A stretch of DNA of 64,000 nucleotides from Eublepharis macularius (GCF_028583425.1 NC_072790.1:156978397-157042396), one strand, 5' to 3'. Positions 1 through 10,504 are shown, counted from the stretch's first letter. Numbers and translations are program-made. Notes: generated from the letters alone by a model not told the origin.

Positions 1-313
1 CTCTGCCTGCCCACTCAACCCACCTTGTCCCCAGGAAGGGGGCCCCCACAGGGAGGGGGCGACCGCCAACACCGACTTCTACAATGTGGTGGCCGCCCTC
101 TCCCCACTCCATCCAACCCAGTCCAAGGGAAGGGGGCCCCTGCAAGGAGGGTGCAGCCACCATCAATACCCACCTCTGCAACATGGGACCAACCCTTTAA
201 AATTGTTTACCGGTTCACAGATCGGTTTGCCAACCAGGCCTGTCCATTTAAAGGTTCGTGGCCCGTGGTCCATGAGAGCCCATGGGCCATTTCCCGGTCC
301 GTGCCCACCTCTA
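1..313. mobile_element. Right end of a hAT-type DNA transposon (left end outside window)
   Basis: The block ends at 313 with GGTCCGTGCCCACCTCTA. This closely matches the terminal inverted repeat of the two hAT elements at 51306-53599 and 61947-62586 (reverse complement starts TAGAGATGGGCACGAAC). The body is GC-rich and non-coding; open frames through it are low-complexity Pro/Gly/Arg reads. The left end and its target duplication are off the window, so the family call rests on one terminus. Confidence 0.4.
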
Positions 314-566
314 AATTGGACCAAAAGAGCCTATGTGATGCCCACCATGTGATTGGTATATTCACATGATTTGGCAGGAGCATATGACACATCATAGGGA
401 AGTGGGTTCTCTTATTGTGTGTAAGAGGCCTATAGATATGAGAATGAAGTGGGACCATCTTATGCACAAAAGATTCACCACCCAGTCAAATTTGTTCAGT
501 AATCTGTGGTAGTGCAATCCTCGTTTGTCAGTCACCTTCCATTAGTGCTTCTTAAAAGAAAATATA
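314..566. other. Unassigned flanking sequence
   Basis: I see no gene or known repeat here. It ends at the left copy of the 14-bp target duplication (TTAAGGAAAATTGT, 567-580) of the L1 insertion. Confidence 0.5.
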
Positions 567-580
567 TTAAGGAAAATTGT

Positions 581-1258
581 TTTTTTTTTAAAGAATTTTT
601 ATTGGGTGGGTCATTATATCAATTCATACATACAACACATTATTTTATCTCCCTCATATAATAATATCCCCCACCCTTCCCCCCTTTTCCGTTGACTTCC
701 AACAGTTTTCCATTCCCTTCATCTAATTAACTTTACTACCTCTTAATATATAATCCTTAACCATCCTAAACTCTATATAACATAGTTATCCAATAACATA
801 TAATATATTCTAACAATATGTATCATATATTTAATACTATATAATATCCAGTATATTCTAGCAATGAATCATATATTCTATTACTCAACATATACACTCT
901 CTATAATAACATACTCTATAATAATATTAACCTATAATATTCCATATCCAAAATAATATATATCTACTATACCATATCTATAACATTCAAATTTATTGTT
1001 ATTTTCAGTATTACTTTAAGATATATTGTCTCATTTTTTCCTCTTATAACTTAAATTAAGCGTTTAATATAGTGTCCTACAATATACCATAATCTGGTGT
1101 ATACCCTATAAATCTTGTCTTATTATGACCTAATGTATTATAGCAAAATACATCACTATAGCCTGGTATATTATCACAAACTATATTATCCTTTTCCAAT
1201 ATAATGTTAAAATTTCTATCTCTATATTCAGTTAAAGTAACAGATCACTATCCTCCCC
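581..1258 (-). other. L1 3' untranslated region
   Basis: Strongly AT-rich, non-coding sequence lies between the ORF2 stop and the tail of the L1. It contains many short TATA/ATAT variants and no open frame of note. A T-run after 580 (an A-tail on the minus strand) marks the 3' end next to the target duplication. Confidence 0.7.
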
Positions 1259-2649
1259 TTAAAAAGTATCCAAAGACCACACTTTCCCTTTAATGTCCCA
1301 CTTTTTTTCCATATAATTCTTAAATTTCTCCCAGCTTCTTATATATTCTTCCGCAACTTCTTCTTGTAGTTTCCTTGTAAGTTTGTCTATTTCTGCCAGA
1401 TTCAATGTTTTCAAGATCCAATCTTCCACTGATGGTATCTCCTTTGTCTTCCACAACTGAGCATATAGTATCCTAGCCACCATATAAAACACCATTATCC
1501 TGTCCATTTTATCAAATTCTTTTAGGTTCATACATAACAATAACAATTCTGGGTTTTTAACAACATTTTTCTGTAATATATCTGACATAGCGTCTACTAT
1601 TTCCCCCCAGAACTGTTTAGCTTTTTCACACGTCCACCACATATGGTAAAAAGAACCTTCAAGTTTCCCACATTTCCAACATTTATCTGATATCTGACTG
1701 TTTCCCTTAGCTAACTTTTTTGGCGTAAGATACCATCTATAAATCATTTTATAAACATTTTCTCTTATCGTGGTACATATTGATATCTTTATAGTATTCT
1801 TCCACAATTTCTCCCAAGCTTCCATCAATATATCCTTATTACAATTTATTGCCCATTTTACCATTTGAACCTTTACTATCTCGTCTTCTGTAAACCATTT
1901 CAACAAAATTTTATACACTTTAGATATCAATTCCCCCCCCCCTGAAGTAAACACTGTTCCAGCTCTGAATTTTCTGTCCTAAAACCTGCTTTCCTCCGAT
2001 CAGAATCATACAAATCTTTTATCTGCATATACTGAAACCAACCATATCGAAATGGCAATTCTTCATTGTTTTTAATACTATATAAATTCTGGTCCACTCT
2101 AAGGATATTTTGATATGTCGTCCACTCCTCTCCTTCGTATTCAGTCCTTGGATTGACAACGTCCGCTGGTACAATCCACACTGGTGTTTTTTCATTCAAA
2201 TATCTCTTATATTTAGCCCATACAGCAAATAGACTTCGCCTCACAAAATGATGCAAAAACATCATATCAGCCTTAGTCTTTTCATACCATAGATATGCAT
2301 GCCATCCAAAGGTTTTATTGTACCCTTCCAATGTCAATAGTTTATGGTTTTCCAACAGCATCCAATCCCTCACCCAAACCAAACATATAGCTTCATAATA
2401 TAATTTCAGATTTGGTAGCTGTATTCCACCTCTCTCCTTTGCATCATATAACACCTTCATCTTGACTCTAGGCTTTTTCCCTGCCCACACAAATGTTAAC
2501 ATTTTCCTTTGCCATTTTTCAAATTGCTTATTGTCTTTCACTATTGGAATTGTCTGCATTAAAAACATTATCCTTGGTAGGACATTCATCTTAATTGCGG
2601 CAATACGACCCAACCATGACAGATTTAAACTATTCCATACCATCATGTC
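1259..2649 (-). pseudogene. L1 ORF2 C-terminal half
   Basis: Reading on the minus strand from 2649, the translation has the L1 connector motif SWLGRIAAIKM. It continues through the thumb region to the C-terminal cysteine/histidine motif (CWKCGKLEGSFYHMWWTC) and ends near 1259. The reading frame changes within a C-run at about 1932-1941, so two overlapping frames cover the protein. It continues the RT fragment at 10505-11498 across the Penelope-like insertion. It is a dead copy, missing its 5' part. Confidence 0.8.
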
Positions 2650-2962
2650 TTTATCTATTTGCTAACAGAAAGGGGGCTACTCCCGCCACAGCAATTCAAT
2701 AAAAGGGAAAAGCTGCGTGGGGAAATATACTGTATCCAGTATACCATCAACTATTCTATAACAGCAGTTCAGTGTATTCAGAATATTTATCTCAAGCTTA
2801 TAGCAATATGATATATATCCAATTCAAAGTACTTGTAACACAAAATTTATACAGGGTAAACCTTCCAAATTACAGTGATCAGTGTCCGTCAGTTTTTTCT
2901 TAAACGCAACTCATGTAGTCACAAAATAGAGTGTGCAGACAATAGTCCAACGGTCGGATGGA

Positions 2963-3026
2963 AGACACGCCCAATCCGGGGCCGGCTAACACACAGTTTT
3001 CGTCCAGTGCCTCCTCAGGGGCGTCT
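2963..3026 (-). ncRNA. Hammerhead-like core, left arm of element B
   Basis: On the minus strand, AGACGCCC is followed by CTGAGGA, a 10-base segment, GAAA, about 25 bases, then GGGCGTGTCT. The outer strands pair as helix I with a two-base bulge. CTGAGGA fits the CUGANGA box and GAAA the second core box. Helices II and III are weak, so this may be a decayed or divergent ribozyme. Penelope-like elements are known to carry hammerheads in their terminal repeats. Confidence 0.35.
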
Positions 3027-3343
3027 ATCTTCATTGTTTGTACCACTCAAAATCAAATATTCTTTATATCTACAAGACAAACATATCTTCGCACGTACAT
3101 CCAATAATAATGTCTATCCCACTCAGTTGGTACAATTCATAAACACTTACATGTACAATTTTCCAAATAACTCATGGTCTGCAGATCACAGGTAACATGA
3201 CATTGAGCTTTCACTGGTAGCATGCGGCGGCAGTCAATTCTCTTGCGCACCTCATGCAAACTCGAACGGACCTTTTTAAACTGTTTAATAAGCCCACCCA
3301 TCTGATGAAAAGGGACAGGTGATTCTCCATCAGCGTAAGTAAA

Positions 3344-3728
3344 TTAAAGAAAACAATTCAAAGACAACTCATTGTTTAGTCCTTGCGGCTTTACAGTTTG
3401 CAGACGTAAGATCCAAAAAGCTTCTCTGCGTAAAAGAGCGGTTGGACTAAAATGCTCTTTCTGTAAAACTTCCAAAACCACAACCCGAAAGGAGTTAGCA
3501 ACATGTTTACAATCAATGAAATGCTGCACCAAAGGGGCTTCTGTTACTTTGTTCCGAATGCGGGAGAGGTGTTCTAAAATACGTGTTTTTAATGGTCTTG
3601 TGGTGCAACCTACATACAACAATTTGCAGGAGCATTCTATCAAATAAATCACTCCTGCAGTATGGCAAGAGGCAAAATGGTCGATAGTTAACCTTTCTTC
3701 TTTAATCCAGAACTCCTTTCCCTCTGAC
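3344..3728 (-). CDS. Penelope-like element B GIY-YIG endonuclease end of ORF2
   Basis: The translation contains YLIECSCKLLYVGCTTRPLK and an R-x-x-EH segment typical of the GIY-YIG nuclease of Penelope-like ORF2. It ends in LNNELSLNCFL. It is the C-terminal continuation of the RT frame at 7320-9105, separated from it by insertion of element A at the duplicated site ATGAGGCTACATGC (3729-3742 and 7306-7319). A second copy lies on the plus strand at 9462-9853. Its role would be nicking target DNA for primed reverse transcription. Confidence 0.8.
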
Positions 3729-3742
3729 ATGAGGCTACATGC

Positions 3743-4433
3743 AATTTCCCGTGCAATAACAATGTCTCCCTATTTTATTTACAGTAATTGCATAATTTAA
3801 CAGAACTATACCACATGTAACCAGTTCTAGGAAAAATTATTTTGCAGGCGTCATATATGCTCCAAAGTCCATACATAAAGTGTCCAGTGCTTCAAGTGCT
3901 CTATTAATATTGCAACAGGTATTAAAGTGCAAATGCTTCCTAGCACCATGTACACATTAATTATTTCATACAAGCTCGCCTTATATTCCAACTGGAGTTG
4001 GGTATAGTCCAAGATTTGGTTCCAATAAACTGTGTAGTTCACAGATCACAAGTAGACCTTTGCGTGTATTCTTTAGGTGTACATTGATAATTCTGTGACA
4101 TCATTATTCTAATGGAAGGTCCAGATCACCATTGTATCCGTTTCCAAACTCTTTCTCAAAGAACACAGTTGCTGGAAAAACATGCAATAACACATATTAC
4201 ACACCATCTTACAATAATTTACATTTACAATACAGCAATAATTATTGCATATACAATCAATATCACATGTACTCACTCAAAGTTTCATGCAGCTACCACT
4301 CCATATTAGTCATCAGTTTTCCAATTTTCACCATTTGCAATCCATTATCTCATAATCATCTTATCTACAACAGCCCTTCCATGCCCAATTAGTATACTAT
4401 CCTTTCTTAAAGTGATCCACAATCTGAGGGTCA
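3743..4433 (-). other. 3' non-coding region of element A
   Basis: AT-rich sequence lies downstream of the ORF2 stop on the minus strand. It holds a CTGATGA box near 4311-4317 with a GAAA about 25 bases downstream on the same strand. No convincing helix joins them. Confidence 0.5.
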
Positions 4434-6668
4434 CTAGCCCAAAAAACAGGTAAAGTCATTAGCTATATTCAAACCATTAGGTATGAGACTATTCAGTTTA
4501 TAAATCCAAAGGGTCTCTTTTTGACGAAGCTCTCTTATTGCTGCCTCATGACCCCTTTTATGGGTCTTAAACAGCACAGTGAAGCTCATATCCATCTCAC
4601 TGTGCTTCTTTTCCTGATAATGTGGAACCAATGGGGCTTCTAATACGTTGTTCTTTATTCTAGATTGATGCTCACTAAGTCTGATTCTGACAGAACGTAT
4701 GGTGCTACCCACGTACATTAATCCACATGGACATTCTATTAGGTACACAACTCCCTCAGTATTACAATTAACAAACTCACGTATAGTATGTATCCCCATC
4801 TGTCTCATATCATCTAAGCTCATAATCAAGGAACACTGTTTACACCTCCCACATTTGTATAAGCCTTTTGGCAGCCCAGTATCCACCTTGTTAACGTTAT
4901 GACTTAAATCGGAATGAATAATAAGGTCTTTGATGTTCCGTGTTCTTCTAAATGCTACTAGTGGAGGAGTTTCACAGCCAGGAATCTCATTGACAAGTGG
5001 CCAGTACTTCAAAATTGCCCGTCTAATGGCATTAGCCCTGCTGCTGTAGTCAAAGACTCCAACTAGACGTTCCACTTTTGCACGTTCCTTTAATTTTAAT
5101 AAATCTTTCCTATTTACCTCCTTAGCACGTTGTCTGGCTATAAGCAATACCCTCTCTGGATAGCCCCGTTGTTTGAGATTCTCCTGTAATCTATTACTCT
5201 CAATGTTATAATCAAAATCCCTAGTGGAATTTCTTTTTATCCTTAAGAATTGTCCAAAGGGTAAATTAGCCTTCAAATGGCCAGGGTGAAAAGATTTATA
5301 GTGCAATAATGAATTTTTATCAGTTTTTTTCTTGAATGGTCGTACTGCTAGAGTATCATTCTCCCCCTTATACACGGTCACATCCAAGTAGTCCACAGAC
5401 TCCTTGCTTGCATGCCAAGAGAGCTTGATATTCGGATGTACCCCATTCATCCACTCTCCCAACTTCTGGGTATCAACATTCCCATTTGTCACCAAAAAGA
5501 GGTCATCAATAAAACGGACAAATATAATGATGTCCTTCCAAAAGGGGTTGCAAGCAGGGTTGCAAAAGAAATTACGTTCCAGTTTACCCATAAAGAGGTT
5601 CGCCACGCAAGGTGCCGCAGAGCAACCCATCGCGACGCCTCGAATCTGAACAAAAAAATTATCTTCCACTCTGAAATAATTGTTCTCCAATATTATTTCC
5701 AGGAGAGATATAAGGAAAAACGTAGGTGGTCTTGGATTCTCCCTCAGATCCAGAGTCTCCATTACTACTAGGCGTGCCTCCTCATGTGGGATATTAGTGT
5801 ATAATGAGGCAACATCAAGAGTAATCAATATTGCCCCAGGTGGTAACTTAAATCCCTCAAACTTCCTTACAAAATCGCCCGTATCCAACAAGAAAGTTGG
5901 TAAATTTCTCACGAAGCCCTGCAAAAAATGATCCAAATATCTTGACAGGGGTTCCAATACTGAATTACTTCCAGATATTATTGGACGCCCCGGCGGTGGG
6001 AATCCTTCCTTGTGGATTTTTGGTAGGATATATAGCACCGGTGTTCTGGGGGAAGGATTAATTAACCCCCTATACTCTGGTTCTGTAATATATCCTAATG
6101 CCAGTGCCTCATCCAATGTTACCTTAATCAAAAAACTGATCTTCTTTACTGGATCAGTGGGAATAGCCCTATAGTCTAATTCATTGCTGAGTTGTCTATT
6201 TATCTCTGTCATGTAATCCTTTTTGTCCATAACAACTATGGCACCCCCCTTGTCCGCCTCTTTTATTATGATAGAGTTATCCGATGTTAAATTTCTCAGG
6301 GCCATCCTCTCCCCTCTTGGTAAGTTATTATATTCAGTGTTCACTCTAGCTTCTATGTTGCTAATTTCCCTCAATAACATTCTCTCAAAAGTCTGGATAT
6401 GGGCATTATTAACAGTGGGGTTAAATGTGGAACGTGTATATATACCTGTCTCTGTTTGTGTTGTCATTGTCCCATCAAAGAAGGCTTTTAACTTAATTTG
6501 TCGTATCAATTTAAAGACATCTATCCTGGTCTGAAAATCATTGTAATGTGGGGTTGGTACAAACCCAAGCCCTTTATTAAGAGCTCTTAATTCCATATCT
6601 GAAAGGGTCCTACTGGAGAGATTGACCACTAGGTCTGATTGCCCACACTCCACATTCCCTAATGTCAA
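4434..6668 (-). CDS. Penelope-like element A ORF2: reverse transcriptase and GIY-YIG nuclease
   Basis: A 744-residue frame. The N-terminal part contains LNKGLGFVPTPHYNDFQTR, shared with element B. RT motifs follow in order: an LPKIHKEG and GRPIISG region near residues 215-232, motif A LDVASLYTNIPHEEA near 285, motif B GVAMGCSAAPCVANLFMG near 345, and motif C RFIDDLF near 390. The C-terminal third has a cysteine cluster (CGRCKQC) and a GIY-YIG domain (VVYLIECPCGLMYVGSTIRS near 645). This order is diagnostic of Penelope-like elements, whose RT is related to telomerase. The annotated first codon is a non-ATG. The frame overlaps the end of ORF1 in the -1 frame, so translation may depend on coupling or frameshifting. 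All key RT residues appear present. Confidence 0.9.
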   Translation of the reverse strand: MTLGNVECGQSDLVVNLSSRTLSDMELRALNKGLGFVPTPHYNDFQTRIDVFKLIRQIKLKAFFDGTMTTQTETGIYTRSTFNPTVNNAHIQTFERMLLREISNIEARVNTEYNNLPRGERMALRNLTSDNSIIIKEADKGGAIVVMDKKDYMTEINRQLSNELDYRAIPTDPVKKISFLIKVTLDEALALGYITEPEYRGLINPSPRTPVLYILPKIHKEGFPPPGRPIISGSNSVLEPLSRYLDHFLQGFVRNLPTFLLDTGDFVRKFEGFKLPPGAILITLDVASLYTNIPHEEARLVVMETLDLRENPRPPTFFLISLLEIILENNYFRVEDNFFVQIRGVAMGCSAAPCVANLFMGKLERNFFCNPACNPFWKDIIIFVRFIDDLFLVTNGNVDTQKLGEWMNGVHPNIKLSWHASKESVDYLDVTVYKGENDTLAVRPFKKKTDKNSLLHYKSFHPGHLKANLPFGQFLRIKRNSTRDFDYNIESNRLQENLKQRGYPERVLLIARQRAKEVNRKDLLKLKERAKVERLVGVFDYSSRANAIRRAILKYWPLVNEIPGCETPPLVAFRRTRNIKDLIIHSDLSHNVNKVDTGLPKGLYKCGRCKQCSLIMSLDDMRQMGIHTIREFVNCNTEGVVYLIECPCGLMYVGSTIRSVRIRLSEHQSRIKNNVLEAPLVPHYQEKKHSEMDMSFTVLFKTHKRGHEAAIRELRQKETLWIYKLNSLIPNGLNIANDFTCFLG

Positions 6669-7138
6669 GTCCGTCTCCCCCTGTTGGGCCGGCCCCCTCG
6701 TAAAAAACGGCCCCTATTTTCATAATTCCGTGTATTCCTATTTGGTCGTGTGGTCATAGATCTAGTGGACATCCCTTCCTCTAGTGATGTATCAGTATCC
6801 TCCCCTTCGGTAGTCTCCAAATCAGAAGAAAAGGTTAAGGGGTGAGACCAGGACACCTTCTTTTTCTTGGTAGTATCCTCATTCCACCAACTATAAACAC
6901 GTCCCATAGCATAGTCCCTGTTGTCCCTCTGATATTTTTTCACTTTGACTTCCTTCATCTTGTTTTCAAAGTCATTAACCTGTTTTTCAATATCTCTGAA
7001 CTTATTCTTAAGTTGTTCCTCATCAAAGCTATTCTTGAGCTTAGTCTCTAGGGCTTCAATGTCCTTACCTATGCTTTTAACCTCAACCTGTGCTGTCTCC
7101 ACCAATAGTAGCATCAAATCCATAGAACACTTGTTCAA
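6665..7138 (-). CDS. Penelope-like element A ORF1: coiled-coil, basic tail
   Basis: A 157-residue frame starts at an ATG. The first half is rich in Lys/Glu/Leu heptads (KSIGKDIEALETKLKN and EKQVNDFENKMKEVKVKK), suggesting a coiled coil. It ends in an Arg/Gly-rich basic tail (GRFLRGGRPNRGRRT) likely to bind nucleic acid. The frame stops four bases into the start of ORF2. Element B has a matching tail directly upstream of its ORF2 (9106-9312), so this protein is a shared part of both families. I know of no assigned function. Confidence 0.7.
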   Translation of the reverse strand: MNKCSMDLMLLLVETAQVEVKSIGKDIEALETKLKNSFDEEQLKNKFRDIEKQVNDFENKMKEVKVKKYQRDNRDYAMGRVYSWWNEDTTKKKKVSWSHPLTFSSDLETTEGEDTDTSLEEGMSTRSMTTRPNRNTRNYENRGRFLRGGRPNRGRRT

Positions 7139-7305
7139 TACTGCAGCCCATCTATTTTTAAATTCCTCCTGGTCTCGAAAGAGGCCAGGTGGTTTATGTA
7201 TACGGAGACCCCTCGGAATTTTATTAATTTTACAATATTGTTATTGCACGGGAAATTGTGTTTTGTTGCTGCCATACTTACCGTGTTGCTCCATATTTTG
7301 TGCTA
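7139..7305 (-). other. 5' leader of element A
   Basis: Short non-coding stretch upstream of ORF1. It contains the inverse of the left terminal motif near 7232-7255, then about 50 bp to the target duplication. Confidence 0.5.
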
Positions 7306-7319
7306 ATGAGGCTACATGC

Positions 7320-9105
7320 GGCACACCTGTCGCATTTAAAATTACCCTGAGGTAAGTGTGTTCTTTCTTTATGGCCATCCAAATGTGTGTGGACCAAACT
7401 ATCCCTAAGGCTAGTTGTTTTTCTAAAACCACACAGTGGTTGCTGTTCGCAGCCTTTAATGTCCTGGACGATCGTCCAATGTCGATCCACCGTTCTCTTA
7501 ATATGGTTAGCAAGTGGAGTGTAATCCAGTGCCCACTTAATTCTATCTACCGTATCCTGAGATCTAGTCTGAAACAACCTCCTCCGATCTACCATCTTAG
7601 CCCATGAGAGTGCAGTATTAAGAATTCTATCTGGATAATTCGTACGTCTGAAATCCCTACACAAGGCCCTGCTATCCCTTAGAAAGTCCTGGGAAGTGGA
7701 AGAATTGCGTTTGATACGTAGTAGTTGTCCATATGGGATATTCTCTTTTAAATGCCTGGGGTGAAACGAGAAAAAATCTAAATAAGAATTGTGATCAGTT
7801 GGTTTGGTGAAAGTCCTCACTTTGACCTTGTTACAAAAATCCCTATACGTGATTACATCCAAAAAATCAATCTGTTCCCTGGCATGTCGCCAAGTGTACT
7901 GAACCTTATGGTCTCGGCTGTTCAGCCAAGTACAAAAGGGCTCTATCTGTTGTTCCCCAGAAAACAAAAAATAAAGGTAATCAATGTACCTTCTGTAAAA
8001 CCGAATCCGGTTCCTAAAGGGGTTGGTCTCATTTATGATGTAAGTCTTTTCCCATCTGGCCATAAAGAGATTGGCGATACTCGGAGCGGCCGAGCATCCC
8101 ATGGCAACGCCATTCTTCTGAAAATAAAATTGTTCCTGAAACTTGAAATAATTTTTCTCCAGGACTAAGTCCAGCATTTGTAACAGAAGTGGTATCGGTA
8201 AGGGACACGATCCTGTGCCCTTCCTAAAGGATTCTTCGACAACATCCCTGGCAGCCTCATGGGGAATGATTGTGTAAAGTGAATTTACATCCATTGTTAA
8301 AAACACATCATTCTCTTCCAGGTAAGTATTCTCCACCTGGTTAATGAAATCCTTCGTGTCACGTAACAGAAAATCAATCGCCTGCACTGCTGGTTGAAGG
8401 ATAGAATCTAAAAGGATGGCCAAAGGTTCTAAAATGGAACCACAGCCCGACACGATTGGCCTGCCCGGGGGAGGGAAGACTTGTTTATGCACCTTTGGTA
8501 ATATGTAAAATAACGGAATTCTTGGAGTTTTTACCTGTAGTGCATGATATAAGTTATCTTCTATGTCCCCCATCTCCCTTGCCTCATCCAGTACTATCTT
8601 AACAAGTCCCTGTATGTGATTAGTAGGATCAAATGAAATCTTTGCATAGCTGGAAGTGTCCTGTAATTGCCTATGAACCTCATTTACATACATCTCCTTA
8701 TTAAGGACCACTATGCTACCCCCTTTATCGGCGGGTTTAATTACTAGTGTAGGGTCCAGACGTAAGTTCCTTATCGCTTGCCTTTCCTCACGGTTCAGAT
8801 TATGCCACGCGTGATTAGGTTTGTTTTCTAGTGTAATTATATCCCTTAAGACCATAAATTCAAAGGTATCCACCCGATGATCAGAAAAGGGTGGAATGAA
8901 AGTTGACGCGCCTTTGAGGTACCGGAAAACCGCCGCTATTCTCCGTAGATGACGATGCAGCAAAAAATAATTTTAATTTGATTTGGCGAACTAATTTATA
9001 AATGTCCACGCACGTTTGTAGGGGCCTATATGGGGGAGTGGGAACAAATCCCAAACCCCTATTGAGTACCGCCAGTTCAGCGGCACTTAATGGGCGGGAA
9101 ACCAA
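7320..9105 (-). pseudogene. Penelope-like element B ORF2: reverse transcriptase part
   Basis: The minus-strand translation begins with VSRPLSAAELAVLNRGLGFV. It continues through the RT motifs LPKVHKQ, GRPIVSG, MDVNSLYTIIPHEAA and GVAMGCSAAPSIANLFM, and ends at a cysteine cluster (CDRCAACSL) where element A inserted. The remaining GIY-YIG part is at 3344-3728. Two frames overlap around 8881-8963, and motif C is degenerate (RYIDYLY). The copy is therefore inactive and older than element A. Confidence 0.85.
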
Positions 9106-9312
9106 ATTAAAGACTAAGTTTTTTTTTTTGGTCTCTGGAAGGGTTTCCTCCTGCCTCTCTCTAAAAAAGAAGACGATCCCCGTAGCGGGGGATACACAGT
9201 TCTTGTACGTAGAGTTCTACCGCTGGGGCCCTCATCGCCTGAACTATTAGAGACACCCGAGGTTTCAAGGTCAGAGAACGTACTCACTGGGCTCGCCCAA
9301 GATACCTGTTCA
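9106..9312 (-). pseudogene. Tail of element B ORF1
   Basis: On the minus strand this encodes a Ser/Gly/Arg-rich tail beginning VSWASPVSTFSDLET and ending in a Lys-run. It parallels the ORF1 tail of element A (VSWSHPLTFSSDLETTEG, then a basic end). As in element A, ORF2 opens in the -1 frame at the ORF1 stop. The rest of ORF1 is missing because the copy is truncated where it meets its inverted partner. Confidence 0.55.
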
Positions 9313-9853
9313 CATTAAAGGCTGTGAACAGCGACCACTGTGTGGTTTTAGAAAAACAACTAGCCTTAGGGATAGTTTGGTCCACGCACGTTTGGATGGC
9401 CATAAAGAAAGAACACACTTACCTCAGGGTAAATTTAAATGCGGCAGGTGTGCCGCATGTAGCCTCATGTCAGAGGGAAAGGAGTTCTGGATTAAAGGAG
9501 AAAGGTTAACTATTGACCATTTTGCCTCTTGCCATACTGCAGGAGTGATTTATTTGATAGAATGCTCCTGCAAATTGTTGTATGTAGGTTGCACCACAAG
9601 ACCATTAAAAACACGTATTTTAGAACACCTCTCCCGCATTCGGAACAAAGTAACAGAAGCCCCTTTGGTGCAGCATTTCATTGATTGTAAACATGTTGCT
9701 AACTCCTTTCGGGTTGTGGTTTTGGAAGTTTTACAGAAAGAGCATTTTAGTCCAACCGCTCTTTTACGCAGAGAAGCTTTTTGGATCTTACGTCTGCAAA
9801 CTGTAAAGCCGCAAGGACTAAACAATGAGTTGTCTTTGAATTGTTTTCTTTAA
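9313..9853 (+). CDS. GIY-YIG end of ORF2 in the inverted partner copy of element B
   Basis: The plus-strand translation matches the element B ORF2 end: a GCEQ-like start, then HLPQGKFKCGRCAACSLM, the GIY-YIG segment, and the same terminal residues LNNELSLNCFL. There is no RT domain, because the copy is 5'-truncated at about 9313. The join CGRCAACSLMSEGKEF also shows what the minus-strand copy looked like before element A inserted. Confidence 0.8.
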
Positions 9854-10490
9854 TTTACTTACGCTGATGGAGAATCACCTGTCCCTTTTCATCAGATGGG
9901 TGGGCTAATTAAACAGTTTAAAAAGGTCCGTTCGAGTTTGCATGAGGCGCGCAAGAGAATTGACTGCCGCCGCATGCTACCAGTGAAAGCTCAATGTCAC
10001 GTTACCTGTGATCTGCAGACCATGAGTTATTTGGAAAATTGTACATGTAAGTGTTTATGAATTGTACCAACTGAGTGGGATAGATATTATTATTGGATGT
10101 ACGTGCGAAGATATGTTTGTCTTGCAGATATAAAGAATATTTGATTTTGAGTGGTACAAACAACGAAGATAGACGCCCCTGAGGAGGCACTGGATGAAAT
10201 CTGTGTGTTAGCCGGCCCCGGATTGGGCGTGTCTTCCATCCGACCGTTGGACCGTCTGCACACTCTATTTTGTGACTACATGAGTTGCGTTTAAGAAAAA
10301 ACTGACGGACACTGATCACTGTAATTTGGAAGGTTTACCCTGTATAAATTTTGTGTTACAAGTACTTTGAATTGGATATATATCATATTGCTATAAGCTT
10401 GAGATAAATATTCTGAATACACTGAACTGCTGTTATAGAATAGTTGATGGTATACTGGATACAGTATATTTCCCCGCGCAGGTTTTCCCT
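9462..10490 (+). repeat. Right 3' arm of the Penelope-like inverted dimer
   Basis: Inverted copy of 2664-3728, differing by scattered substitutions and a few short indels. It ends directly at the right target duplication (10491-10504). Being so alike, the arms could form a long hairpin in DNA or RNA. Confidence 0.85.
10171..10234 (+). ncRNA. Hammerhead-like core, right arm of element B
   Basis: AGACGCCC (10171-10178) is followed by CTGAGGA (10179-10185), GAAA (10196-10199) and GGGCGTGTCT (10225-10234). The ends pair as a possible helix I. The residues before the 3' strand (ATT) suit a cleavage triplet. Helix II is poor. Confidence 0.35.
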
Positions 10491-10504
10491 TTTATCTATT
10501 TGCT

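Larger units (their letters stand above)
2664..3728 (-). repeat. Left 3' arm of the Penelope-like inverted dimer
   Basis: This holds the GIY-YIG end of ORF2 followed by about 680 bp of non-coding 3' sequence. The reverse complement matches 9462-10490 base for base, apart from scattered substitutions and small indels. It includes a hammerhead-like core on the minus strand near 2963-3026. Confidence 0.85.
3743..7305 (-). mobile_element. Penelope-like element A, nested in element B
   Basis: A 3563-bp insertion is flanked by ATGAGGCTACATGC at 3729-3742 and 7306-7319. It has short inverted ends (AATTTCCCGTGCAATAACAA at the left; its complement near 7232-7255). It carries two long minus-strand frames, ORF1 (6665-7138) and ORF2 (4434-6668), and a 690-bp 3' non-coding region. 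It looks close to complete, and both reading frames are uninterrupted. It is a different family from element B but shares its gene order. It is the youngest layer in the 581-11498 stack. Confidence 0.88.
2664..10490 (-). mobile_element. Penelope-like element B: inverted dimer inserted in L1
   Basis: The insertion is bounded by TTTATCTATTTGCT at 2650-2663 and 10491-10504, so it entered the L1 as one event. A minus-strand copy runs from about 9312 down to 2664 (ORF1 tail, RT, GIY-YIG endonuclease, 3' arm). A 5'-truncated plus-strand copy (about 9313-10490) repeats the last part of ORF2 and the same 3' arm in the opposite direction. The two 3' arms, each about 1 kb, are nearly identical and inverted. 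Element A (3743-7305) later split the minus-strand copy. Inverted or tandem truncated partner copies are a known habit of Penelope-like elements; the boundaries and order are read directly from the sequence. Confidence 0.85.

Noticed and set aside
4311-4360. Hammerhead in the 3' region of element A
   Set aside because: CTGATGA and GAAA are present on the minus strand, but the bases between them do not form a helix and no closing stems are visible.
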